DNA from: JACVRW01 sp963734025
GTDB taxonomy: Bacteria; Actinomycetota; Thermoleophilia; Solirubrobacterales; Thermoleophilaceae
NCBI GenBank assembly: GCA_963734025.1
Contig: CAVTFR010000002.1
Span: 1-64,000, forward strand
Length of the DNA: 64,000 bases
Reading direction: 5' to 3'
Shown here: one piece after another, positions 1 through 8,235 of the stretch
Numbering within the stretch: the stretch's first letter is position 1
How the letters are laid out: each line of letters opens with the position of its first letter
Made by a program: the position numbers and the translations under genes
Notes under the pieces: generated by a model
Database searches by the model: none
The model's input: only the letters and a program-made list of their open reading frames with translations
What the model was told of the DNA's origin: nothing

Positions 1-759
1 GCACTCGATCACGAGCTGGGCGACCTTGACGCCCGAGTACTGCTGCTGGCCGGTGATGAGCTGGTCGTCTCGAACCGCGAAAGCCTTGAACAGACCGGCC
101 TGCACGAAGTTGGCGCCCAGCCGTCGGGCCTCGTCCTCGATCCGGAATGGCATGAGGGGCTTGCCGACGGCAGCGTCGCCAAAGTCCTCCTCGACATTGG
201 CGAAGCCGGTGATGGTCTTGCCCCCGATCAGGCTGGAGCCGTCAGACAGCCTGACATCCAGCAGTGCGCACACCCCGTGGCAGAGCGCGGCAGTGGGCTT
301 CTCGACCTCGTAGAAGGCGGCGATCGTTCGCTGCAGATCCTCGTTGTCGCGGAACTGGAACATCGGCCCCTGCCCGCCGCACACCACCAGGGCGTCGTAC
401 TCGGCGAGGTCGAGATCCGCAAGCCTCGGCGTCTGCTCGAGCAGCCGCGCAAGTTCGGGCGTGTTGAGCGCTCCCATCGAGATGAGGTCGTCCGCCGACC
501 AGCGGCTCTCGTCTCGCGGATCCGAAAGGCCGTCGAGCTCGACCCTGCCTCCGTCCGGACTGGCGACCGTGACCCGGTACCGCACCTTGGTGAACTCATA
601 GAGCGGGTGGAACAGCTCCGCGGCCCAGAACCCGACTGGCCACCCGGTGGTCGACGAGGTCGTCGGGTTGGCGACCACCATCAGCACATGCGGCGTGCGG
701 CTAGGCCGAGTGACGTCAACGGACTCGCGGTGGCTCTCGGTCTCGTTGATCGTGGTCAT
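1..759 (-). CDS. DJ-1/PfpI family protein (C-terminus beyond window)
   Basis: Partial gene: 253 codons are open to the window edge without a stop. The class I glutamine-amidotransferase-like fold is shown by the nucleophile elbow AALCHGVCALL, which puts the conserved Cys at residue 160, preceded by a hydrophobic strand with a VVCGGQGP-type turn. The C-terminal part reads LITGQQQYSGVKVAQLVIEC, as in type 1 amidotransferase-domain proteins (glyoxalase III, protease or chaperone activities are known in the family). The ATG has a strong AGGAGGT seven bases upstream and overlaps the stop of the upstream isochorismatase gene (ATGA), so the two are probably translationally coupled. The exact substrate cannot be inferred. 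Confidence 0.85.
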   Translation of the reverse strand, partial: MTTINETESHRESVDVTRPSRTPHVLMVVANPTTSSTTGWPVGFWAAELFHPLYEFTKVRYRVTVASPDGGRVELDGLSDPRDESRWSADDLISMGALNTPELARLLEQTPRLADLDLAEYDALVVCGGQGPMFQFRDNEDLQRTIAAFYEVEKPTAALCHGVCALLDVRLSDGSSLIGGKTITGFANVEEDFGDAAVGKPLMPFRIEDEARRLGANFVQAGLFKAFAVRDDQLITGQQQYSGVKVAQLVIEC

Positions 760-1454
760 CGAGAAACCTCCTGTGGCGCTGCCTCTGATCCTCCCGGCCC
801 GGGGTCGCCGGTCGTGGGCCCGGCCAAAAGGCCGGTGATGGTGGCGATGTCGGTCAGGATCGCGTCGCCGGCGGTGGCGAGTCCCGCGAGGGAGCGCTTG
901 GCGGCGGCGTGGTTGCCCGCTCCACAGGCGTCGGTGACCACGACCGGGATGAGACCCAGATCCGCGCCGTGCCGAACTGAGGGCTCGATCCCGACCTCGG
1001 TTGCTACGCCGACGATCACAAAGGCGGTGACCTGCGCGTCGCGCAGCGCGAACTCGAGCGGGGTGCCCTCGAATGGGGACATCGACAGCTTGTCGAAGAC
1101 CGCCTCCGATGGGAGCGGAGCGAGCTCGGGCACGAGCTCGAAGGCAGGGGTATCGCGCAGGAACGGCGAGACGATGTCCTCGACGCGATCCTTCCGCTGC
1201 CAGGCCATCCAGGTGCGCAGCTGAGAGATACCCATCAGCTCTATGGGCAGCGTCATGTGCCTTGTGAAGAAGATCCTGAGCCCGGCCCGGCGGGCAGCCT
1301 CGAGCACGCTCCGGACCCGTTCGGTTACCTGCGGGCCATCGGCGAGCTGTCGGACGACTCCGACCTGCATGTCATAGACGATCAGTGCGATGCGATCTCG
1401 GCCGCAGACATCCGCCAGCGTGTCGGGGATCCGAAGGTTGCGGTGGTGTTGCAT
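756..1454 (-). CDS. isochorismatase-like hydrolase with Gly at the Cys position
   Basis: 232 residues, usual length for the isochorismatase/nicotinamidase superfamily. The triad positions are visible: Asp28 in VYDMQ and Lys122 in FDKLSMSPF. The third residue, normally Cys in the GVATxxCV turn, is Gly155 (GVATEVGIEP). In amidases (nicotinamidase, N-carbamoylsarcosine amidase) the Cys is the nucleophile. True isochorismatases such as EntB also have Gly there, because vinyl-ether hydrolysis needs no thiol. The protein is therefore probably not an amidase; whether it acts on isochorismate is unknown, and no siderophore genes lie nearby. ATG is preceded by AAGGAG. It is second to last in a minus-strand operon and overlaps the DJ-1/PfpI gene by 4 bases. 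Confidence 0.82.
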   Translation of the reverse strand: MQHHRNLRIPDTLADVCGRDRIALIVYDMQVGVVRQLADGPQVTERVRSVLEAARRAGLRIFFTRHMTLPIELMGISQLRTWMAWQRKDRVEDIVSPFLRDTPAFELVPELAPLPSEAVFDKLSMSPFEGTPLEFALRDAQVTAFVIVGVATEVGIEPSVRHGADLGLIPVVVTDACGAGNHAAAKRSLAGLATAGDAILTDIATITGLLAGPTTGDPGPGGSEAAPQEVSR

Positions 1455-1481
1455 TGACGCTCCTTTCGAGTCATCGTCCGC

Positions 1482-1820
1482 CTAGCCGGCAACGGTGGTC
1501 GTCCGGTCGTAGGGCCCCGAAACGTCAACCTCGCTCCGGAAGAGGCTCTCGACGGGAAGCGGAACCATCAACGGGATGAAGAACCACTCGAGAAAGCCGG
1601 CTTTGGTCAGCGGGAAGTCGTCGGTGTAGCGCTTGGCGTCCTCGACGCTGTCGAGCTCGAAGACGATGACGACGCCGGGTTCGTCGGCGCGCGCGTAGTT
1701 CTCCCGCACGATCCCCGCCTTCCAAAGTCGCCAGACGTTGGCCACCTCCTCAGAGAGGTACGGCTCGATCGTCTCCAAGGTGACGCCGGGCTTGAATCGG
1801 TCGTACGCGAATATCCGCAT
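1482..1820 (-). CDS. muconolactone isomerase-like dimeric alpha/beta-barrel protein
   Basis: 112 residues starting MRIFAYDRFKPGVT, with a middle region alternating charged helix and hydrophobic strand (GVVIVFELDSVEDAKRY). This is typical of small ferredoxin-like dimeric barrels (muconolactone delta-isomerase, EthD and ABM relatives). These proteins isomerise, oxidise or bind small aromatic or polyketide-like compounds as dimers in the cytoplasm, but active-site residues are not conserved enough to name a reaction. The ATG has a GAAGGAAG ribosome site. It lies 27 bases upstream of the isochorismatase-like gene, so it probably belongs to the same transcript. The family assignment is from fold-like pattern rather than a diagnostic motif. 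Confidence 0.6.
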   Translation of the reverse strand: MRIFAYDRFKPGVTLETIEPYLSEEVANVWRLWKAGIVRENYARADEPGVVIVFELDSVEDAKRYTDDFPLTKAGFLEWFFIPLMVPLPVESLFRSEVDVSGPYDRTTTVAG

Positions 1821-1903
1821 GGTGTCGCTTCCTTCGAGAGTGTCGAACTCGTCCCAGAGATAAGACTGGGAAGAGGGCCAGGACTAACCCGTCACCGTTT
1901 CGA

Positions 1904-2257
1904 TCAGCGCTCTGCAGACACGTCGGCGGACGCGCGGCTCCCCGGAAGGGAGGGAACGAGGCCGGGAATCTCCTCGAGCCGAGGGGCGAAAAGATTGTGC
2001 AGCGGGGTCACGGTGATCTCCGTCTCCCGCTCGATCCCGAGCTCCGATGTCGCGGGGGCCAGGCGGTTCTCGAGGAACTCGTCGAAGCCTTCCTTGCGGT
2101 CCCAGAGCTCCACGACCCGGTAGCCGAAGCTCATGGTTGTGGTCAGGTGCAGGTAGATCCCACCGGCGGGCCGCGTCTCGACACCCATCCGGTCGAGCAC
2201 CGCCCTGTACTCCTGCGGGGTCATGTCTTTGATGTCCAACGTCGTGATGACAGTCAT
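1904..2257 (-). CDS. small dimeric-barrel (ABM/EthD-like) protein
   Basis: 117 residues, MTVITTLDIKDMTPQEYRAVLDRMGV at the N-terminus, then GGIYLHLTTT and YRVVELWDRKEGFDEF. The latter resembles the strand-helix of antibiotic-biosynthesis-monooxygenase-like proteins, where a helix after 'ELWDS' packs on the barrel. No catalytic His or Trp can be assigned. The C-terminal 20 residues are low-complexity and probably disordered. The start has a GGAGAGAG ribosome site. It is the first gene of the minus-strand set running toward position 1 and is separated by 83 bases from the next gene, so a common promoter upstream of 2257 is plausible. Function unknown; it may bind the same substrate as the neighbouring barrel protein. 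Confidence 0.6.
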   Translation of the reverse strand: MTVITTLDIKDMTPQEYRAVLDRMGVETRPAGGIYLHLTTTMSFGYRVVELWDRKEGFDEFLENRLAPATSELGIERETEITVTPLHNLFAPRLEEIPGLVPSLPGSRASADVSAER

Positions 2258-2315
2258 CGTTTGCTCTCTCCTTGGTCCGTTCTTCGAGCGCCGCTCCGGC
2301 GCCGCGGGCGAGCGA

Positions 2316-3149
2316 TCATGCGCTCGCGGCCTCCCGCGCGAGCTCGGCCGCGACCGCGGAGGCGCCGGCGCCGACCAGCCAGCCGAGCGGGGCGCCCGCC
2401 AGGTAGCGCTCCATCACAGTCACCACGCGATTCGCCTCGTCCTCGCTCAGCTGTACGCGGCCGTCTGCGGCCCGGCCGATCGCCTCGCGCGCCATCAGCA
2501 GGTAGCGGCGCTGCTCGGCGAGGACCGCGGGCGAGGCGGAAGCGCCGTGGCCGACATAGAGCGTGCGCACGCCGGCGAAGGACTCCTCGGCGCGGTCGAT
2601 CGCCCGCAGCCAGGCGTCGGTGTGCCCGTCCGCCAGGTAGGCGTGCGTCCCGTTGAAGGCGAGGTCACCGACGAAAGCGGTCTCGCCGTCATCGAGAAGC
2701 CAGACGGTCTCGCTCTCGCTCTCGCAGGCGCCGAAGTCCCAGGCGGTGAAGCGCAGGTCGCCGAGTTCCACAGCTTCCTCGTCCGTGACCGTCCGGTTTG
2801 GAAACGTGGCGCTCGTGGGCCACTCGTCCCCGAACATCGGCCCCCACTGGGCACGCTTGGCGTCGTCCTTGGCGCGAATCTCCCGGTCGACGTCGGCATG
2901 CGCGATCACCGGCACGTCCTCGTCCGCGACCAGCTCGGTGATCGTGTTGTAGTGATCCGGGTGCGGGTGCGTGACCAGCGCGCCGAGTAGCGGCTTGCCT
3001 AGCGCTTCGAGGCGCGCGCGGAACGCCCGGCCATCGGACAGCAGCAGCGGCGCGTCGACCCCGACCACGCCTTCCGAGCCCTCGACTAGGTACGAGTTGA
3101 CGAACAGCCCGGTCTCGCCGGAGCGGTAGGTGTGGACGATCGGGGCCAT
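2316..3149 (-). CDS. MBL-fold metallo-hydrolase
   Basis: 277 residues from the ATG at 3149 (MAPIVHTYRSGETGLF). The metallo-beta-lactamase signature HxHxDH is present as THPHPDHYN (His61, His63, Asp65, His66), and further metal ligands are likely in FVGDLAFNG (Asp) and YVGHGA (His). This is a zinc-dependent hydrolase of the glyoxalase II/quorum-lactonase type; the substrate is unknown. An in-frame start 12 codons upstream exists, but the 3149 start fits the family better. It is transcribed divergently from a LysR-type regulator across 95 bases that contain a dyad, so it is the most likely LysR target. Confidence 0.85.
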   Translation of the reverse strand: MAPIVHTYRSGETGLFVNSYLVEGSEGVVGVDAPLLLSDGRAFRARLEALGKPLLGALVTHPHPDHYNTITELVADEDVPVIAHADVDREIRAKDDAKRAQWGPMFGDEWPTSATFPNRTVTDEEAVELGDLRFTAWDFGACESESETVWLLDDGETAFVGDLAFNGTHAYLADGHTDAWLRAIDRAEESFAGVRTLYVGHGASASPAVLAEQRRYLLMAREAIGRAADGRVQLSEDEANRVVTVMERYLAGAPLGWLVGAGASAVAAELAREAASA

Positions 3150-3194
3150 GCACCCCACGCTAGGAACCGACCGGCTTCGGGGCAACAGGAATCC

Positions 3195-3210
3195 GGTCTA
3201 ACGCGAGACC
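3195..3210. promoter_or_regulatory. dyad in LysR/MBL divergent promoter region
   Basis: GGTCT, six bases, then AGACC: a perfect 5-bp inverted repeat in the 95-bp space between the divergent MBL hydrolase and LysR gene. Interrupted dyads of this size are typical LysR-binding cores, but the strict T-N11-A form is not met, so this is only a candidate operator. Confidence 0.35.
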
Positions 3211-3244
3211 GAGCAGGTATGAAAAGGGGTACGCTCCTCATGCA

Positions 3245-4141
3245 GTGGTTGAGCTGCGCCACCTGCGCTACTTCATCGCCGTGGCGGAGGAGCTGAACTT
3301 CAGCCGCGCCGCGGAACGGATGCACATGGCGCAACCTCCGCTCAGCGCCGCGATCAGACAGCTCGAGCGCGACGTGGGGGTCGATCTCTTCGTCCGTACG
3401 ACCCGTGAGGTAAGGCTCACCGACCCCGGACACGCGTTTCTCGCCGGAGCGCGACGGACGCTGGAGGATGCCGATCGGGCGGCCGAGGACGCCAGGCGCG
3501 CAGGGGCGGGCGAGCTTGGGAGGCTGCGGATCGCGTTTTCGTGGAGCACTCGCTTTGAGACGCTCCCGGCGCTCGGCCGGGCTTTCAGGGCAAGCCACCC
3601 GGACGTCGAGCTCCTGGCCCAGGAGATGTGGAACGCCCGGATGCCGCCGGCATTCCGAAACGGGAGCATCGACCTTGCCCTTTCCCTCTGTCCCGAGATC
3701 GCCGCGGACTTGGAGCTCGCCCCTATACGCAAGGAGCGCCTCGTCGCCCTCTTGCCAAGGACTCACCAGCTCGCCCGCGAGGAGGCGATTCCGCTGTCCG
3801 CGCTTGCCGCCGAGGACTTCATCGTGTTCCCACGGGAGATCGCACCGCGGCTCCACGACGCGTTCATGGCGATCTACCGCCGCGCCGGCTTCGAACCGCG
3901 AGTCCGCAACGAGTCATTCCACACGGGATGGGACCTCGGGGTCCTTGCCGAGATCCCGGCCGTAGGCGTGGCGCCACAGACCGTGGCAGGCGGACTGCCA
4001 GACGGGATCGTCGGGGTAGCGCTGAGCGAACCGACCGACTCGCTAGAGACCTGCCTGGTCTGGCGCGCCGACGATACATCGCCCGCAGTAGCAGCCTTCG
4101 TAGCGGTCGCGCGCTCGGCCTTTGGCTCGTCGGCTGTCTGA
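3245..4141 (+). CDS. LysR-family transcriptional regulator
   Basis: 298 residues, the usual LTTR length. The N-terminal winged helix-turn-helix is classic: ELRHLRYFIAVAEELNFSRAAERM, then QPPLSAAIRQLERDVGVDLF. The co-inducer-binding domain follows (residues ~90-290), with LRIAFSWSTRFETLPAL marking the first subdomain strand. The start is GTG with AAAAGGGG upstream. It is a DNA-binding regulator that usually represses itself and activates the divergent gene when a small ligand binds; here the divergent partner is the MBL-fold hydrolase. A 16-bp dyad lies 35 bases upstream of the start. The inducer is unknown. Confidence 0.92.
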   Translation: MVELRHLRYFIAVAEELNFSRAAERMHMAQPPLSAAIRQLERDVGVDLFVRTTREVRLTDPGHAFLAGARRTLEDADRAAEDARRAGAGELGRLRIAFSWSTRFETLPALGRAFRASHPDVELLAQEMWNARMPPAFRNGSIDLALSLCPEIAADLELAPIRKERLVALLPRTHQLAREEAIPLSALAAEDFIVFPREIAPRLHDAFMAIYRRAGFEPRVRNESFHTGWDLGVLAEIPAVGVAPQTVAGGLPDGIVGVALSEPTDSLETCLVWRADDTSPAVAAFVAVARSAFGSSAV

Positions 4142-4230
4142 CACGCTCGTACCATGCCGATCGCCAACTGCCTTCGTCCGCGATGACCTCCCCGCCGAGG
4201 CCGACATCGATGCGCCGCTAGGCTCGGTCG

Positions 4231-5685
4231 ATGAGTTCTCGGGCCGACGATCGACTGCCGGAGGCGGGCAGGCTCCCCACCGGTCGACTCGCGCGGACTG
4301 CGCGCGTCGGTGGGTTGGTGACGGGTCAGGGCCTGCGGTGGGCGGGGATGCGGACCGCCAACCGGCTCCGGACGCCTGAGAGTGCCGCCGCGGCCGAGAG
4401 GGAGCGGGCCGCGGCGCTGGTCCAGCAGGTTGTCGAACAGCTTGGGCAGATGCGCGGCGCGGCGATGAAGGTTGGCCAGATGCTCTCGATGGTCGAGTTC
4501 GAGGGCCTGCCGGAGGAGGAGCGGGACGAACTGCAGCGGAGCCTCGCCGCGCTCCGCGACGACGTCCCGCCAGTACGGTTCGCGGACCTGGAAAAGCTGA
4601 TGCGGCAGGAGTTCGGCGGGCCGCTGCGGGACGTGTTCCGCGACTTCGACGACCGTGCGTTTGCCGCGGCCTCGATCGGCCAAGTCCATCGCGCCACGAC
4701 CGTCGACGGCGACGAGGTGGCCGTGAAAATCCAGTACCCCGGGGTCGCCGAGGCGGTCGACACGGACCTGCGCAACGCGACGCTCCTGCTACCGCTGGTC
4801 AAGCGGCTCGCCCCGGGGCTGGACGCGAAGGCGCTGGCCGCGGAGATGCGCGAACGGATCGGAGAGGAGCTCGACTACGAGCTCGAGGCCCAGAACCAGC
4901 GCCGCATCGAGCGGATGCTGCGAGGACATCCCTTCGTCCGCGTGCCACGTGTCCACACGAGCCTCTCGACCCGGCGCGTGCTGGTGTCCGAGTACGTCGA
5001 GGGCGAGCGCTTCGAGGCCGTGCGGCGGGTCGACGAGGCGCGGCGCGACCGCTACGGCGAGATCGTCTTCAGGCTCTACTTCGGGTTGCTATATCGCGAC
5101 CGGATCGCGCTCGGAGACCCGCACCCCGGTAACTACCTGCTCTGCACTGATGGCCGGGTCTGTTTCCTGGACTTCGGCCTGCTGCGCGACGTCGACGCCT
5201 CCCGCGTGGCCGCCGAGCGGGCGATCGCCCGTGCCGTCCGCGACGGCGACGCGGAGGCCCTCAAGGCGGCCCTGCGTGCGGGTGGATATCTGCCCGCCGA
5301 CCGCGCAGATGCAGTGGACGCCGATTTCGCGCTCGGCCTGATGCGAATGGCGATCAGGTGGTACGCCGTCCCGGGAGAGCGCCGCTTCTCTCCCGTTGAC
5401 GGCCGGCCCGACTTGGACCGTCAACGCCCGGACCGGGAAGAGCGGGCCGCGATGAGGGTGCAGCTCAACCAATTCACGCTGCCACCCGAGGCGATCCTCA
5501 TCCGGCGGATGCACGGCATCGTCGCTGTCGTCCTCGGGCAACTCCGCGCCGGCGCCGACTGGGGCGCGATCGCCGCGGAGTATCTGCACGGCGAGCCGCC
5601 CTCGACGCCGCTGGGGGACGCCGAAGCCGCCTTCTTCACCAGCCGCGGTCGGTCGACGAGCGCCGCACTCGCGGCCGCCGACTGA
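4231..5685 (+). CDS. AarF/UbiB (ABC1) family atypical kinase
   Basis: 484 residues. ABC1/UbiB hallmarks are all visible: the KxGQ motif (Lys80-Gln83 in AAMKVGQMLS), the Ala-rich nucleotide loop AAASIGQVHRA (~146-156), the VAVK lysine (Lys166), the catalytic-loop equivalent GDPHPGN (295-301) and the metal-binding DFG (314-316). These proteins are ATPases that promote ubiquinone/isoprenoid lipid biosynthesis or lipid transport in bacteria. The C-terminus lacks an obvious transmembrane hairpin. It is a single gene on the plus strand; the downstream MMPL exporter is convergent. The exact lipid role in an actinobacterium is unknown. Confidence 0.9.
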   Translation: MSSRADDRLPEAGRLPTGRLARTARVGGLVTGQGLRWAGMRTANRLRTPESAAAAERERAAALVQQVVEQLGQMRGAAMKVGQMLSMVEFEGLPEEERDELQRSLAALRDDVPPVRFADLEKLMRQEFGGPLRDVFRDFDDRAFAAASIGQVHRATTVDGDEVAVKIQYPGVAEAVDTDLRNATLLLPLVKRLAPGLDAKALAAEMRERIGEELDYELEAQNQRRIERMLRGHPFVRVPRVHTSLSTRRVLVSEYVEGERFEAVRRVDEARRDRYGEIVFRLYFGLLYRDRIALGDPHPGNYLLCTDGRVCFLDFGLLRDVDASRVAAERAIARAVRDGDAEALKAALRAGGYLPADRADAVDADFALGLMRMAIRWYAVPGERRFSPVDGRPDLDRQRPDREERAAMRVQLNQFTLPPEAILIRRMHGIVAVVLGQLRAGADWGAIAAEYLHGEPPSTPLGDAEAAFFTSRGRSTSAALAAAD

Positions 5686-5748
5686 CCATTCTCAACGGTC
5701 CGGCGATCGGGTCCTCGAGCTCGGCAGGCCATGGCCACTCACTGACGT

Positions 5749-7971
5749 TCACGGGGTCGCCCCTCGCACGGGCGTCGTTGTCGGAGCGGTACCGGTTCGC
5801 CGCGTGCGCCCCCCGCCCTCGACGCGGACGTCAGGCAGCCAGCGGAGCCATGCGGGCAGGTACCAGTTGCGGTCGCCGAGCAGCTCCATCGCCGCCGGCA
5901 CGAGCACCAGGCGGACGATGGTGGCGTCGAGCAGCAGGGCGACGGCCACGCCGAACCCCATCTGCTGGAACATGACCAAGTCGCCGCGTGCGAACCCGCT
6001 GAAGACAGCGATGATGATGAGCGCGGCGCCGGTGATGATGCGGCCTGTCGAGCCGACGCCGTAAGCGATCGCATCACTGTTGTCGCCGGTCTGACTGAAG
6101 CGCTCACGGATGCGGCTGAGCAGGAAGACGTGGTAGTCCATCGAGAGCCCGAACAGGACCGCGAAGAGAAACAGCGGCACCCACGATTCGATCGTGTCGA
6201 CCTGCGGGAAGCCGAACAGCTCGTTCCCGATCCCCTCTTGGAAGACGAGGACCAGCAACCCGTAGGCCGCCCCCACCGACAGCAGGTTCACGGCGATCGC
6301 CTTGGCCGCGACAACGACCGAGCGGAAGGCGATTACCAGCAGCACGAAGCTGAGCGACAACACGAAGGTGAAGACGATCGGGAGCCAGTCGTTCATCGTG
6401 TCCGTTTCATCGATCGATTCCGCCGTGTCCCCGGCCACGAGCACACGGGCACCGGAATCCGAGAAGGCGTCGAGAACGTGCTCGCTGCGCAGCTCGCGGA
6501 CAGCGTCGACCGCCTCCCTGTCAAGCGGATCGCCCTGGATTGGGACGGTCAGAACCGTGAGATCACCGTCCGGGTTTCGCTCCAGAACGGGGCGGCCGAA
6601 GAGATCCTCGCTGGCCAGGCGCTCCCGCAGACGCGCGATCCCGCCGCGGACCGCCGGCGCAGCCGCGTCGCCGTCGATCACGATCTCCGCCGGGTCCGTG
6701 GTCTCGCCCGGGAACTCGGCGTTCAAGGCTAGATGGCCCTGCTTCGCGGCCAGCCGATCCGGGAGGGTCTGGACTCCCGCCTCACCCGACCGCAGGGCCA
6801 GCACGGGCACAGCCAAGGCCAGGAGAATCAAAGTGGCCAGCGCGAGGCTGGCGACCGGCCGCCTCATCACCGCTCGCACCGTCCGAGACCAGAACGGGCT
6901 CTGTTCGCGCGTCGCGGCTCGGCCGAAAAACGGGATGCGCAGCGCATTGACACGATCGCCCAGCAGACTCAGGAGCGCCGGCAAGAGCGTCAGTGCCGCG
7001 GCCACCGAGACGAGTCCCGCCACGATCGCACCGGCGGCGAGGCTTCGCATGATCGTGTGCGGGACGAGCAGGAGCCCGAGCATGGCCAGGATGAAGGCGA
7101 TGCCGCTGAACAGCACGGCGCGGCTAGCCGTTGCGCCGACGGCGGCTATCGCGTCAGGCTTCTCGCGTCCGTGAAGCCGCTCCTCGCGAAAGCGGGACAG
7201 CACGAACAGCGAGTAGTCGATCCCGAGGGCGAGCCCCATCCCGGTGAGCATGTTCGTGGCGAACACCGAGAGCGGAAACACCTGTCCGACGAGCGCCAGC
7301 AGCGCGAGCGCGACGGTGATCGAGACGATCGCCAGCAGCAGCGGGATCAATCCCGCCACCACCGAGCCGAAGACGATCAGCAGCACGATCAGCGCAGCCG
7401 GCAATCCGAATCCCAGCTCGCCGTTCTTGAGGTCCTCGCCCGCCAGCGTCGAGAAGTCGTCGTCGAGCGTGAACTCGCCGGTTATCGTGGCCTCGAACCC
7501 GCCTCGACCGTCGGCGCCCTCGACCGCCTCGACGATTCCGTCGATGTCGTCCTCGGCGTCGGGACCGGTGGCCACGAGCAGCGCCGTGGCATCGCGATCT
7601 TGCGAGACGAGCCGCTGCTCGCCCGTGTCGTAGAAGCTGGTCACCTGGGTCGCACCCGCCAGCTGCAGCTCACCCGTGATCGCCCGGACCCGCCGTTCGA
7701 AGCGTGGCTCATCGACAGTGGCGCCCGAAGAGCGAACGACCACAACCTCGGTCGCGCCGCTCCCGAAGCCGCCCTGCTGCTCGGCAAAGCGCGCGGACAC
7801 GAGCTCGTCGGCGCGCCTGGAGTCGGTATCGCTGGTCACCTCCTCGTCGCCCGACAACGCGTCACCGAGGAAAGCTGCAGTGACCGCGATCGCGGCCACG
7901 AGCGTCAACGCCCAGGCCGCCAGTGTGAGCCACGGCCTGCGGCTGCTCGAGAGCGCTAGGCGCTCGGTCAT
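5749..7971 (-). CDS. MMPL/RND-family transporter
   Basis: 740 residues with about 12 transmembrane helices in two repeats: TM1 (LTLAAWALTLVAAIAVTAAF), a large periplasmic loop with EEVTSDTDSRRADELV, and then TM2-6 including GLALGIDYSLFVLSRFREE. The second repeat has VPLFLFAVLFGLSMDYHVFLLSRIRE. These paired DYS/DYH segments are the proton-relay Asp-Tyr residues typical of MmpL proteins. The protein exports lipids, drugs or other hydrophobic compounds using the proton gradient. The C-terminal tail is Arg/Thr-rich. It is divergent from a DHA2 pump; the 264-bp shared control region holds a palindromic operator, though that site sits nearer the other gene. Confidence 0.92.
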   Translation of the reverse strand: MTERLALSSSRRPWLTLAAWALTLVAAIAVTAAFLGDALSGDEEVTSDTDSRRADELVSARFAEQQGGFGSGATEVVVVRSSGATVDEPRFERRVRAITGELQLAGATQVTSFYDTGEQRLVSQDRDATALLVATGPDAEDDIDGIVEAVEGADGRGGFEATITGEFTLDDDFSTLAGEDLKNGELGFGLPAALIVLLIVFGSVVAGLIPLLLAIVSITVALALLALVGQVFPLSVFATNMLTGMGLALGIDYSLFVLSRFREERLHGREKPDAIAAVGATASRAVLFSGIAFILAMLGLLLVPHTIMRSLAAGAIVAGLVSVAAALTLLPALLSLLGDRVNALRIPFFGRAATREQSPFWSRTVRAVMRRPVASLALATLILLALAVPVLALRSGEAGVQTLPDRLAAKQGHLALNAEFPGETTDPAEIVIDGDAAAPAVRGGIARLRERLASEDLFGRPVLERNPDGDLTVLTVPIQGDPLDREAVDAVRELRSEHVLDAFSDSGARVLVAGDTAESIDETDTMNDWLPIVFTFVLSLSFVLLVIAFRSVVVAAKAIAVNLLSVGAAYGLLVLVFQEGIGNELFGFPQVDTIESWVPLFLFAVLFGLSMDYHVFLLSRIRERFSQTGDNSDAIAYGVGSTGRIITGAALIIIAVFSGFARGDLVMFQQMGFGVAVALLLDATIVRLVLVPAAMELLGDRNWYLPAWLRWLPDVRVEGGGRTRRTGTAPTTTPVRGATP

Positions 7972-8186
7972 CAGGCCCGCTCCGCTTCGCGAGGCGCGGA
8001 GCCGACGTGGCCATGTGCGCGCGTGCGACTCACGCGGCCCGCCCGAAGGGCTCGCACGCGGCCGTGTCCGATTGTCGCTGGCTGATCATGACGGGCGTCC
8101 TCGCATATCTAGACCGCTCGTCCGCCGCAAACTCACCACCGGCTTGGTCCGCATCGGGCGAGGCGGTCATTTCCGCCCCGCGGCGC

Positions 8187-8210
8187 AGTCAGTAATTCGG
8201 GTGACTGACT
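8187..8210. promoter_or_regulatory. palindromic operator upstream of DHA2 pump
   Basis: Perfect 7-bp inverted repeat AGTCAGT / ACTGACT separated by ten bases, ending 25 bases before the efflux-pump ATG. The size and geometry fit a TetR- or MarR-type operator. No regulator gene is adjacent, so the repressor must be encoded elsewhere. Confidence 0.6.
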
Positions 8211-8235
8211 TCCAACACGTGGGCCGACGACAGCC

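Noticed and set aside
6733..7959. 408-codon plus-strand frame opposite the MMPL gene
   Set aside because: Repeats of Gln/Arg/His and no recognisable fold. The MMPL frame shows proper TM repeats.
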